Of a stretch of DNA of 64,000 nt, positions 17,355-26,485 are shown one piece after another. The notes beneath the pieces were generated by a model, which worked only from the letters and a program-made list of their open reading frames with translations, made no database searches and had not been told where the DNA came from. The stretch is from Melioribacteraceae bacterium (GTDB lineage Bacteria; Bacteroidota; Ignavibacteria; Ignavibacteriales; Melioribacteraceae): positions 46,787-110,786 of the forward strand of contig JAFGMI010000005.1 of the NCBI GenBank assembly GCA_016927595.1, in the 5' to 3' direction. How positions within the stretch are numbered: the first letter of the stretch is position 1; the number at the start of each line of letters is the position of its first letter. Position numbers and translations under genes: made by a program.

Positions 17355-20339
17355 ATGCTGCGAAAATTTATTTACTTCTTATTTGTTCTACTACTCGTAC
17401 AATCAACTGACTTTGCGAGTACGAAAGGTAGAATAAAAGGTAAAGTTGTTGATCAGCAAACAGGCGAGCCGTTAATCGGCGCTAACATAATTGTTACTGG
17501 TTCATCATTCGGTGCAGCAACCGACTTAAATGGTGAATTTATTCTGCTTAACCTTGATGCCGGTACTTACGAACTGAAGGCATCATTCATCGGGTATCGA
17601 AGTGTTACTATTCAGGATGTTAGAGTAAACTCCGATCTTACAACCTACCTCACTTTCGAACTTCCCAGCGAAGACATTACTACTGAAACCATTACCGTAA
17701 TGGCTGAGAAAGCTCTTATTAAAAGAGACGCTACTTCTTCAGTCAGAATCGCTGACAGGGAATCGTTCGAAAACCTGCCGGTTCGCGGTGTGAACAACGT
17801 TATTGCTCTTCAGGCAGGCGTTGTTTCAGATAACGGTATCCGTATCCGCGGTTCCAGAACCGACGAAATCGGTTATTATCTTGACGGCGTTAACATTACC
17901 GATCCGGTTGCTAACTCAGCTACAGAAAATGCTGCAGGCGACGGACGACTTGTTTCGATAGGAAACGACGCTGTTGAAGAGGTACAGGTTGAAACAGGCG
18001 GTTTCTCCGCTGAATACGGCGGTGCAAACGCAGGTATCATCAGAACTCAGTTAAGAACTGGCGGAACCGAACTTCATGCAAGCTTCGAGTATTTTACTGA
18101 TAATATTGCATTCCAGAGTAAAGATGATTTCTTTGATCAGGAAAAACGTCTTGGAACTTACTGGTACGGACAGAATACAAGCAGTTTTGTTTTGAGCGGT
18201 CCGCTGTTCAGCAATAAAGTTAAATTCTTTTATAACCTTGAATATAATTTCAACAGAACAAGCACAAGAAAGGGATATGATCCGGTCAACTTAGGCTTAA
18301 TTCAAATGCCTGACGATGTTGACGAAGCAGATAATGTTATTCCTGGCGATGCGGTTGATTTTAATTATCCGGGCGGCGTTTTCTTTAATGACCAGGATGA
18401 ATCATATTCGCATGCAGCAACAGTTCTGTTAGACCTTAATCCCATCTCACTGCGTCTGGGCGGAACATTTGCTACCTCCGAATTTCAGGTAGGTGCAAAC
18501 GGTCTCCAGACCATGCTGAGAAAGAGAAACGGTATCGACGATGTTACAGATGGTACCGTAAATCTGAGAATGACACATGTGCTTTCTCCGAAAATGTTTT
18601 ATGAAATTACTGCCGGTTATGCTTTCTATGACTGGGAAAGAACTGACCAGTATCTCGGCGATGATTTCTGGGCTTACGGCGACTCAGTAGCTAATGCAAA
18701 TGCAGGTGCTTTCTGGGTAAGAACCGAAAAAGACATGCTTATAAGCAGTAGAAACGGCAGATACATTCAGCCTGCTGCTTTAGATATTTACGGTTTCGCA
18801 TTCTCGAGAGAGAATTCTATTCCGGTTAACTATCTGAAAAGAAACAGAGCTTCAATCAATTTCAAAGGTGATTTTTCTCTTATGATTGGTAGACATCACT
18901 CTGTAAAGATTGGCGGTGAGTTCCAGCAGTATACAATCAGAAACTGGGATTCAAGAAGCCAGTTCAACTATGCCGGTCAGCTTTCAAGAGGGGAATTGAC
19001 ACAGGAGCAGATCCTCTACAATGCCGGCGTTAACAACTACGGCTACGATGTCCTCGGCAACGAGGTTGATGACGATTTCTTCTACGGTCCTAAGAAACCC
19101 GTTTTCGCGGGCGTTTATCTACAGGATAAGATAGAGTACAGCGACATTATTCTTAATCTCGGTGTCCGCTTCGATTATTTCGATACAGACAACCTTACAT
19201 TCGTTGATCCTGCCAGACCGGAACTCGCTTTTACTAGCGTTGCAACCTCTGGTGAACTCCTTGAAGACGGATGGAAGAAAGTAGAGGCTTTCAGCGGTGT
19301 TAGTCCGCGTTTAAGCGTTTCATTCCCTGTTACCGACAGAACCGTATTCCACGCAGGTTTCGGTAAATACGTACAGCAGCCTTCGCTTGGTGATCTTTAT
19401 ACCGGCGTTCATAACTGGGCATATCAGATCGGCGGCGGTTTCTTCTTCAGTGCCCCGGTTGCTGTTAATCTTCAACCTACGAGAAAAACACATTACGAAA
19501 TCGGTTTCAGAAATCAGTTTACAGATTTCCTCGCTGTTGATTTAACAGCTTACTACGATGATATTAAGGATCAGGTGCAGTTCAGACTCCAGCGAACTGA
19601 TGCCGCATCACCGTATAAGGCTTACACAACATTATCAAACAGCGACTTTGCAACAACTAAAGGTCTTGAACTTACCTTGACTATGAGAAGGTACGAAAGA
19701 GTTGCAATCAATGCTTCATTCACTTTCTCCGATGCAAAAGGTACCGGTTCCTATCCTAACTCGAATTCAGGTATTATCGGCGCTCCTCTCGACGGCGTAA
19801 CTATCTTTACTCCTCAGTACATTTCGCCGTTGGAATTCAACAGACCTTACCAGGGCAACGTTAATATCGACTATAGATTCGGTCCTAATGATGGTCCGGC
19901 ATTCCTTCACAATTTCGGTGTCAATTTACTTGCTAGATTCAACAGCGGTCATCCGTTCACCAGAGGTGTAGGCGGAAGAAACCTTGAGACAGACGGTCGA
20001 GACAGACGACCTGTTGAACCTCTCGGTGCCTCTATGACACCTTCGGGATTCCAGGTTGATCTTAAGGTTGACAAGACTTTCAACATATGGGATAAACTCA
20101 ACGCTAACATCTACATTCGTGTTCTCAATCTGTTTGATGCACGTGACGTTCTGGATGTTTACAAACGAAGCGGTGACGCAGGCGACGATGCTTATATAAG
20201 CGATCCTTCGCTTGGCGGCGTGCTCGTTGATACTTACGGTTCCGAATATGAAGAATTATACAAAACTCTCACTTTCTCTAGGAACGGATTTTATTCTAAC
20301 GCCAGACAAATACTATTCGGTGTAAGACTTGAGTACTAG
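17355..20339 (+). CDS. TonB-dependent outer-membrane receptor with N-terminal carboxypeptidase-regulatory-like domain
   Basis: A 994-residue outer-membrane protein. A signal peptide (about residues 1-22) precedes a CarboxypepD_reg-like beta-sandwich (GKVVDQQTGEPLIGANI, GTYELKASFIGYR). A TonB plug follows at about 120-235, with RGVNNVIALQAGV, IRIRGSRTDEIGYYLDGV and FSAEYGGANAGII. The rest is an antiparallel beta-strand barrel ending in Tyr (FGVRLEY), as expected for BAM insertion. This architecture is typical of Bacteroidota receptors for large or complex substrates. Downstream lie a T9SS-type cargo and a PorV-like protein, so the trio probably acts at the cell surface. The substrate is unknown. 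The ATG has AAGGAG 7 bases upstream. Confidence 0.9.
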   Translation: MLRKFIYFLFVLLLVQSTDFASTKGRIKGKVVDQQTGEPLIGANIIVTGSSFGAATDLNGEFILLNLDAGTYELKASFIGYRSVTIQDVRVNSDLTTYLTFELPSEDITTETITVMAEKALIKRDATSSVRIADRESFENLPVRGVNNVIALQAGVVSDNGIRIRGSRTDEIGYYLDGVNITDPVANSATENAAGDGRLVSIGNDAVEEVQVETGGFSAEYGGANAGIIRTQLRTGGTELHASFEYFTDNIAFQSKDDFFDQEKRLGTYWYGQNTSSFVLSGPLFSNKVKFFYNLEYNFNRTSTRKGYDPVNLGLIQMPDDVDEADNVIPGDAVDFNYPGGVFFNDQDESYSHAATVLLDLNPISLRLGGTFATSEFQVGANGLQTMLRKRNGIDDVTDGTVNLRMTHVLSPKMFYEITAGYAFYDWERTDQYLGDDFWAYGDSVANANAGAFWVRTEKDMLISSRNGRYIQPAALDIYGFAFSRENSIPVNYLKRNRASINFKGDFSLMIGRHHSVKIGGEFQQYTIRNWDSRSQFNYAGQLSRGELTQEQILYNAGVNNYGYDVLGNEVDDDFFYGPKKPVFAGVYLQDKIEYSDIILNLGVRFDYFDTDNLTFVDPARPELAFTSVATSGELLEDGWKKVEAFSGVSPRLSVSFPVTDRTVFHAGFGKYVQQPSLGDLYTGVHNWAYQIGGGFFFSAPVAVNLQPTRKTHYEIGFRNQFTDFLAVDLTAYYDDIKDQVQFRLQRTDAASPYKAYTTLSNSDFATTKGLELTLTMRRYERVAINASFTFSDAKGTGSYPNSNSGIIGAPLDGVTIFTPQYISPLEFNRPYQGNVNIDYRFGPNDGPAFLHNFGVNLLARFNSGHPFTRGVGGRNLETDGRDRRPVEPLGASMTPSGFQVDLKVDKTFNIWDKLNANIYIRVLNLFDARDVLDVYKRSGDAGDDAYISDPSLGGVLVDTYGSEYEELYKTLTFSRNGFYSNARQILFGVRLEY

Positions 20340-20382
20340 TAAATTGCAAATGTTAAGACTATCATTAATTAGGAGTTTTCTT

Positions 20383-23300
20383 ATGAATAAAATCATTAAA
20401 TTCTCAAATTTATTCGTCCTTGTCTTTCTTGCATTTTCTCTAGTATTAATGGCAAAAGAAGACACGGCTCAGAATAAATCTCTGCCTAAAGTTACGGGTA
20501 GTCCATCCGCTACCCACTTAAACATTAACCAGATATCCACATGGATTTATAATAACGGTGACTCCGATATAAATCCTGCCGGTAACTCTGGATTTATTTA
20601 TCCAAAAGGCAGCAACAAGGCTGCAGTTTTCGAAACAGGATTTCTATGGGGAGCAACCGTCGAAGGACAACCACGAGTTGGTGGTTCAACCTACAGATCA
20701 GGTCTGCTTCCAGGACGTATTTTACCAGACGGCACAGCTGCCGATCCCGATGATCCCGATGTAAGAATATACAGAGTAAGATCAGACTGGGAAACCGGTA
20801 GCGTTTTTGCCGAAGTTCAGGATCAGGGTATTTCTGAAGCTGAAATCAGAGCTCAGTATGAACTGGACTGGAATGAATGGCCGGCTAACCAAGGCGCTCC
20901 GTTTGAAGATGTTGACGGCGACGGCGTTTATGATCCTACCGTTGATGTTCCAGGATTCCCGGGTGCGCATCAAACCGTATGGTTCGTTGCTAATGACCTC
21001 GACGAAGCTCAGGCTGCATTTATTTACGGTTCACCTTCCATGGGTCTTGAAATGCAGGCAACTTTCTGGGGATACAGCCTTGCAGGCGCTTTGGGTAACA
21101 TGATCTTCAGAAAATATACGATTATAAATAAGAGCGGTAACGATTTCGTTGACATGTACGTCAGCGTTTGGTCAGACCCCGACGTTGGTGATGCCGGCGA
21201 TGACTTCGTAGGCTGCGATACTACTCTCAGCTTGTCATACGCTTTCAACGGTAATCCGTCAGACGGTATATACGGCGAAAACGTTCCTGCGGTAGGCTTT
21301 GACTACTTCCAGGGTCCTATTATCGACGGTAGCGCCGGTGAAGACTTCAACAATAACGGTGTTGACGACGCCGAAGATTATGCAATATTTAACGGAAAAA
21401 AAGTAGGTCCCGGTAAGATCAACATGCCGATGACCGCACATTATTTCTTTATTAACTCCGACGCTATTTACAGCGACCCGGACCTCGGCGAGTATGAAAC
21501 CGGTACTCTTCAATTCTTCAACTTGTTCGAAGGTAGAGTATCAACCACAGGCGCAGCATTCATCGATCCAACAACTGGTCTGCCTACCAAATTCGCTTTA
21601 GCTGGCGACCCGGTTGCCGGAACCGGCTGGATTGATGGTATTGCACATCCGCCCGGAGACAGAAGAATGGGTATGGTGTCCGGTCCTTTCACAATGGCGG
21701 CTGGCGATACCCAGGAAGTTGTAATTGCTGAAATAGCTGCAGGCGGTACTGGTATTAATAGCCTGCAGGCTGTTACACTTCTTAAAACTTACGACGAAAT
21801 AGCTCAGTCGGTTTACGACAATCTGTTCGATCTTCCTTCAACCCCGGCTCAGCCTTTCGTTCAGGTTTCAGAACTCGACAGAAAGATTATTCTTAACTGG
21901 GGTTACGATCAGTCAAGAGTATCCGCTACCGAAAGTAATGCAGTTACCGGTATAGGCGGCATTGGCAGATACCTGTTTCAGGGATACAACGTTTACCAGC
22001 TCCCGAACAGATCGGCAGTTAAGGAAGACGGTGTAAGAATTGCAACATTCGATCTGGTTGATGATATTAAGGTTATTCTCGATCAGGTGCTTGAACCCAA
22101 TTCGGGTCAAGTAATACTGCAGCCCGCTCAGTTCGGCGGTGACTACGGAATCGAAAGAAGCATTCTTATTGAAAAAGATTATCTTACAAACAATCCGCTT
22201 AACAACGGCAGCAAATATTACTTTGCCGTTACAGCGTACTCTTATAACGCTGATCCGCTTGCAGTACCGAACAACCTTGAGAACACTCTGGTAATTCTGG
22301 AAGTTACTCCTCAGAGCGGCGTTCCGGGTATTGCTATTGAGAACGATTACGGCGATACATTCGAAGCAGAACATGCAACCGGTATAAGCGACGGCAGTGT
22401 TGAATTCAAAGTTGTTAATCCCGACGCTTTAACAGGTCATGATTACAAAGTAACATTTGAAACATTAGACGAATATATTTACTGGAACAACATAACCGGT
22501 ACAACCGATACGGTTCATAATCAGGCTGTCTGGCATCTTCAGGATGTTACAACCGGTCAGATGAAACTGGTAAATCAAACTAATCAAAATGCTGATGAAT
22601 CATCACCTATAGTTGATGGTCTGCAGATATTGGTAGGAGGAGCTCCTAATGACTTTGCAGATTTCGTTGCTATTCAGAATGCAGGCGGTCCTCTCGATCC
22701 TCCGCAGGCAGCATTCCCGTACTGGTACAGCCACATGCCGGAATCATTCTCCGATGGTGACGAACATTACAACGAACAGCAGGTAGGCGGTGCATGGTGG
22801 TTCTTCAGTAATACCGCTTTAAGCACTGATTATCTTGCAATGAGATCTGCATGGACCGGTTACACCGGCGGTTATGGAAACAACCCTGGTATCCACTGGT
22901 TAATTCCTGATGACTGGGAAGTCAGATTTACTGACCAGGGAAGTGAAGCCTTATTCAACTGGAGCGATCCTGCTTTTGTTGCGAATGTTCCGTTTGAAAT
23001 ATGGAATGTAGGGGATCCGAATGATCCTGCAGACGACTACCAGTGCGTTCCTTTGGCTCTGGATAACGACGGTGACGGTGTCTTCGATATCAATGATCTC
23101 GATCACCCAGGTTCTAGCGCAGATAATGATCCCTATACAGATGCAATTTACTGGGTAGTTCCTCAGGATGATACCCCCGGTTCAGCCGGTTATGAGGCTG
23201 TAATAGCTCTTATTAAAGCAGATCCGGCTACAGCTCAGGCATATTACCTCTGGGCTTACTGGGATGACGATTATCATACATGGCCAGGACCTATGCGAAT

Positions 23301-23790
23301 GAATTTCATGAACTGGAACGGCGGCTTGGTTGCTGATGCTACATATAATCAGGATTTGCCGGAAGTAGGCACAATATTCAGGATTAAAACAACCAAACCA
23401 AATGGTCCGACAGATACATTTACATTTACAGCTCCTTTGGTAGCTTATGATGCGGAACTTGCGAAAGAAGATGTTGGTAAAGTTAATGTCTTCCCGAATC
23501 CTTACTACGGTGTAAACTCGGAAGAGCTTAACAAATACCAGAGATTTGTTACGTTCAACCATTTACCCGAAAAGGCTAAAATAACTATAGTTAACTTAGC
23601 CGGTCAAGTAGTCAGAGTAATTGATAAAAACAGCGCCAGCCAGTTCGAGAGATGGGATCTGGCTAACGACAACGGTCTGCCCGTTGCCAGCGGCTTGTAC
23701 CTCGCTTATGTTGACATGCCCGATCTCGGGGAGGTTAAAGTCCTGAAGGTAGCTATAATTCATGAACAACAGATACTTGACAGATTCTAA
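20383..23790 (+). CDS. Secreted protein with T9SS C-terminal sorting domain
   Basis: An 1135-residue secreted protein of unknown function. A hydrophobic signal (KFSNLFVLVFLAFSLVLM) starts it. Acidic Asp/Gly repeats like calcium-binding loops occur twice (DVDGDGVYD and DNDGDGVFDIND), and fibronectin-like segments occur mid-protein. The last about 90 residues form a type IX sorting tail: VNVFPNPYYG, then ITIVNLAGQVVR, then GLYLAYVDM with a terminal strand. Such cargo crosses the outer membrane by T9SS and may be anchored on the surface. The ATG at 20383 is chosen over the in-frame upstream one at 20329 because TTAGGAG precedes it and the signal peptide then begins at the N-terminus. Confidence 0.8.
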   Translation: MNKIIKFSNLFVLVFLAFSLVLMAKEDTAQNKSLPKVTGSPSATHLNINQISTWIYNNGDSDINPAGNSGFIYPKGSNKAAVFETGFLWGATVEGQPRVGGSTYRSGLLPGRILPDGTAADPDDPDVRIYRVRSDWETGSVFAEVQDQGISEAEIRAQYELDWNEWPANQGAPFEDVDGDGVYDPTVDVPGFPGAHQTVWFVANDLDEAQAAFIYGSPSMGLEMQATFWGYSLAGALGNMIFRKYTIINKSGNDFVDMYVSVWSDPDVGDAGDDFVGCDTTLSLSYAFNGNPSDGIYGENVPAVGFDYFQGPIIDGSAGEDFNNNGVDDAEDYAIFNGKKVGPGKINMPMTAHYFFINSDAIYSDPDLGEYETGTLQFFNLFEGRVSTTGAAFIDPTTGLPTKFALAGDPVAGTGWIDGIAHPPGDRRMGMVSGPFTMAAGDTQEVVIAEIAAGGTGINSLQAVTLLKTYDEIAQSVYDNLFDLPSTPAQPFVQVSELDRKIILNWGYDQSRVSATESNAVTGIGGIGRYLFQGYNVYQLPNRSAVKEDGVRIATFDLVDDIKVILDQVLEPNSGQVILQPAQFGGDYGIERSILIEKDYLTNNPLNNGSKYYFAVTAYSYNADPLAVPNNLENTLVILEVTPQSGVPGIAIENDYGDTFEAEHATGISDGSVEFKVVNPDALTGHDYKVTFETLDEYIYWNNITGTTDTVHNQAVWHLQDVTTGQMKLVNQTNQNADESSPIVDGLQILVGGAPNDFADFVAIQNAGGPLDPPQAAFPYWYSHMPESFSDGDEHYNEQQVGGAWWFFSNTALSTDYLAMRSAWTGYTGGYGNNPGIHWLIPDDWEVRFTDQGSEALFNWSDPAFVANVPFEIWNVGDPNDPADDYQCVPLALDNDGDGVFDINDLDHPGSSADNDPYTDAIYWVVPQDDTPGSAGYEAVIALIKADPATAQAYYLWAYWDDDYHTWPGPMRMNFMNWNGGLVADATYNQDLPEVGTIFRIKTTKPNGPTDTFTFTAPLVAYDAELAKEDVGKVNVFPNPYYGVNSEELNKYQRFVTFNHLPEKAKITIVNLAGQVVRVIDKNSASQFERWDLANDNGLPVASGLYLAYVDMPDLGEVKVLKVAIIHEQQILDRF

Positions 23791-23822
23791 TCGCAAGTAC
23801 TAATTAAAGAGGAGATTAAATT

Positions 23823-24860
23823 ATGAAATATAAAAAGCTAGTTAGTATTCTGTTATTCTTCCTTCTTCTGTTTGGTACTGTGTTCGCACAAGCAGGAGCA
23901 AATAGAAAAGGTACTGCCGGCGCTGCGGAACTTATGATTCCCGTTGGTGCCCGCGGTATTTCCATGGCAGGTTCTGCTGTGGTCGATGCTGTTGGTGTCG
24001 ATGCTATTTACTGGAATCCTGCCAACCTGGCTCGTAGCAGCCATTCATTTGAAGTTTCTTTTTCGCATATGGAATATCTTGCTGATATCGGCGTTGAGTA
24101 CGGAGCTTTGGGACTTGCACTGGGTGAATTCGGTTCTCTCGGTCTGAGTATTAAAGCCCTTAGTATCGGCGATATTGTTAAAACCACAAACGAGTATCCT
24201 GATGGTACAGGTCAGACCTTTTCACCTCAGTTTGTTACTATTGGTCTTACCTATTCTAAATTGTTGAGTGACAGAGTATCTGTTGGGTTGACTGCAAACT
24301 ACATCTCTGAAACTCTCGATTTGGTAAGCGCCTCGGGATTAAGCTTCGATATCGGTGTTGCATACTCTAATCTTGCCAGCGTTAACGGCTTGTCACTTGC
24401 CGTAACACTTAAAAACCTCGGTCCGGATATGAAGTTCGACGGTTCAGGTTTGCTTGTGCTTGCAGATCAGGATGGAGTAAAGAGAGATCCTCAGTATTAT
24501 AAAATAGATGCTGCCGGATTCGCTCTGCCTACAACACTCGAAATCGGCTTAGGATATCAGTACAGCATAAATGATGTAAATATGCTTCAGGTAGCTTCAT
24601 CATTCACTAACCACAACTTCTACGAAGACGAATATAAATTCGGTCTGGAATATGCTTATAACGACTTCCTGTTCGTTAGAGGCGGTTATACAATGATGCC
24701 GGAACTTGATGCTGATTACCAGGTTTACGGACTTACAGCAGGTGTCGGTCTTAACTACATGGTTAACGATGTGGCGTTAAAATTCGACTATGCTTTCAGG
24801 GATGTAGATCTGCCCGGTGCTGATGCTCAGCATATAGTAACACTGGGACTCGGATTCTAG
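23823..24860 (+). CDS. PorV/PorQ family outer-membrane protein (UPF0164)
   Basis: A 345-residue outer-membrane beta-barrel protein with a signal peptide ending near AQAG. The family block is clear: GTAGAAELMIPVGARGISMAGS then DAIYWNPANLAR, and the sequence ends with a phenylalanine after alternating strands (HIVTLGLGF). PorV proteins are fatty-acid-transporter-like barrels that help move T9SS cargo from the translocon to the attachment complex. Its place directly after a T9SS-tailed protein supports that role. It is the last gene before a strong terminator, with a GAGGAG ribosome site. Confidence 0.88.
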   Translation: MKYKKLVSILLFFLLLFGTVFAQAGANRKGTAGAAELMIPVGARGISMAGSAVVDAVGVDAIYWNPANLARSSHSFEVSFSHMEYLADIGVEYGALGLALGEFGSLGLSIKALSIGDIVKTTNEYPDGTGQTFSPQFVTIGLTYSKLLSDRVSVGLTANYISETLDLVSASGLSFDIGVAYSNLASVNGLSLAVTLKNLGPDMKFDGSGLLVLADQDGVKRDPQYYKIDAAGFALPTTLEIGLGYQYSINDVNMLQVASSFTNHNFYEDEYKFGLEYAYNDFLFVRGGYTMMPELDADYQVYGLTAGVGLNYMVNDVALKFDYAFRDVDLPGADAQHIVTLGLGF

Positions 24861-24877
24861 TTTTACTTAAAAACATT

Positions 24878-24912
24878 AAGCCCAAGCATTTCCAGCTTGG
24901 GCTTTTTTTTTG
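24878..24912 (+). terminator. Rho-independent terminator after the PorV-like gene
   Basis: A perfect ten-base-pair stem (AAGCCCAAGC / GCTTGGGCTT) with a seven-base loop is followed by an uninterrupted T run, ending the receptor/cargo/PorV operon. Confidence 0.95.
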
Positions 24913-24985
24913 TGTTGAATTATACGTAAAGTATGGTTATAAATCCTCTGTTGATTATTTTCCTTTTTAGAATATTGAGGTAAAA

Positions 24986-26347
24986 ATGATTCGAAAAGTT
25001 CTTTTTATATTATTTCTATCCTGCCTCTCTTTATCAGCTCAGGGAGAGATGGATTTTAATTTCGACTATGCCAGGTTTAATGCTGATTCAGCAACTGTAT
25101 ATCTTGAATTGTATTATTCGTTCAATCAGGACGATCTGAAGCGGATAGAAATTGACAACGAGTTTTATGTGGAAGCACAACTTAGTATCAGTATGAAGAA
25201 AGCTGACAGCGGTGAGGAGCTTTTAAGCAAACAGTGGAATATTCCTCAAAAGTATTCCGAGGTTCAGCAGGAAAAGAATCTTGTAGGAGTTTTGGGATTA
25301 TACGTCGAAGCGGGCGATTACCAGCTTCATATTGCCGGAGCGGATAAAAATAATCCGGACGTGAAGAAAGCGTTCGATGAAAAGATTAGCGTTCATCCTT
25401 TCGATAAGAATAAACTGCAGCTGAGCGATATTCAATTATCTACAAAAATCATTCGCGAAAATGCTAACTCAAATTCGATCTTCTTCAAAAATAATCTGGA
25501 AGTTATCCCAAATCCCCAGATACTCTTTAGTGAGACAATGCCTGTTCTTTATTATTATCTTGAAGTCTATAATATAAAAAACGGAAGCACAGATAATATC
25601 GTACTGGAAAATAATCTTTTTAACAGCAACGGCGTTGTTGTTTACGACAAGAAGGAAGAAATGAGCAGACAGCAGCCCAATATACTTAAGTATGGATTCA
25701 TCAATTTGCAGAAATATCCTACCGACACTTACAACTTCGAAATTAAGGTAAGAGATAATGCGAACAAGGAAATTTACGCCTCTAGTAAAAAGTTTTATCT
25801 CTATAATCCAAAGGTTGCAACTCCTGTGGTTGTTAAAAAACTGGATCTTGACTTCGTTTCAAGTGAATTTGCGAATATGGCGGAAGAAGAGTGTGACGAT
25901 ATATTCAAAAAATCCAGTTACATTGCTTCAAGGGAAGAGAATAAAGCTTACGGCAGCCTGGAAACAATCGAGAATAAAAGAGAATTCCTGTTCAAATTCT
26001 GGACCGCAAGGGATAACAATTTAAACACACCTCAGAATGAAACAAAGGACGATTACTTTAAGCGCGTGGCTTACTCCGATGAAAATTTTTCATCTTTTTC
26101 TTTGAAAGGATGGAAAACTGATAGAGGAAGAATTTATATTATGTACGGAAAGCCGGATCAGGTTGACAGATATGTAAACCGCACCGACACAAAACCATAT
26201 GAGATTTGGTATTATAACGATATTGAAGCAGGCGTTCAATTTATTTTTGCAGACTATACAGGTTTTTCGAGTTACGAATTGATCCACTCGAACAAATTGG
26301 GTGAGGTTTTTGATCCCGACTGGACAAGTAAAATCAGCCTGTATTGA
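24986..26347 (+). CDS. GWxTD domain-containing protein
   Basis: A 453-residue exported protein (signal peptide MIRKVLFILFLSCLSLSAQG) of a Bacteroidota/Chlorobiota family named for its C-terminal motif. Here that motif is GWKTDRGRIYIMYGKPD, with Gly375, Trp376, Thr378 and Asp379. The N-terminal part is beta-rich (LYYSFNQDDLK) and the end (PYEIWYYNDIEAGVQFIFAD) matches the family closely. Molecular function is not known. A paralogue of similar length lies at 28323, and the GT-C/TPR membrane protein gene is between the two. It begins 73 bases after the strong terminator, so it has its own promoter or leader. Confidence 0.9.
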   Translation: MIRKVLFILFLSCLSLSAQGEMDFNFDYARFNADSATVYLELYYSFNQDDLKRIEIDNEFYVEAQLSISMKKADSGEELLSKQWNIPQKYSEVQQEKNLVGVLGLYVEAGDYQLHIAGADKNNPDVKKAFDEKISVHPFDKNKLQLSDIQLSTKIIRENANSNSIFFKNNLEVIPNPQILFSETMPVLYYYLEVYNIKNGSTDNIVLENNLFNSNGVVVYDKKEEMSRQQPNILKYGFINLQKYPTDTYNFEIKVRDNANKEIYASSKKFYLYNPKVATPVVVKKLDLDFVSSEFANMAEEECDDIFKKSSYIASREENKAYGSLETIENKREFLFKFWTARDNNLNTPQNETKDDYFKRVAYSDENFSSFSLKGWKTDRGRIYIMYGKPDQVDRYVNRTDTKPYEIWYYNDIEAGVQFIFADYTGFSSYELIHSNKLGEVFDPDWTSKISLY

Positions 26348-26368
26348 TCCTTTTAAATGATTTCAAAA

Positions 26369-26399
26369 CGGCGGCTTTATGCATACTTGTGAGTCGCCG
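26369..26399 (+). other. Stem-loop in the GWxTD to GT-C intergenic gap
   Basis: An eight-base-pair stem (CGGCGGCT / AGTCGCCG, one G-T pair) closes a loop of about 15 bases shortly after the GWxTD stop codon. Only a poor T tract follows, so it is either a weak terminator or an RNA-stabilising hairpin. Confidence 0.4.
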
Positions 26400-26485
26400 C
26401 TTGTCAAAACTTTTATGGCATATCCTTAGTGATTTTTCACTCTAATGCTTATTTTTGAGCATTCCAAAAAAAACTCTGTAAAAAA

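Noticed and set aside
26369..26399. Full-strength terminator after the first GWxTD gene
   Set aside because: The stem is good but the T tract is poor, so it is listed only as a hairpin.
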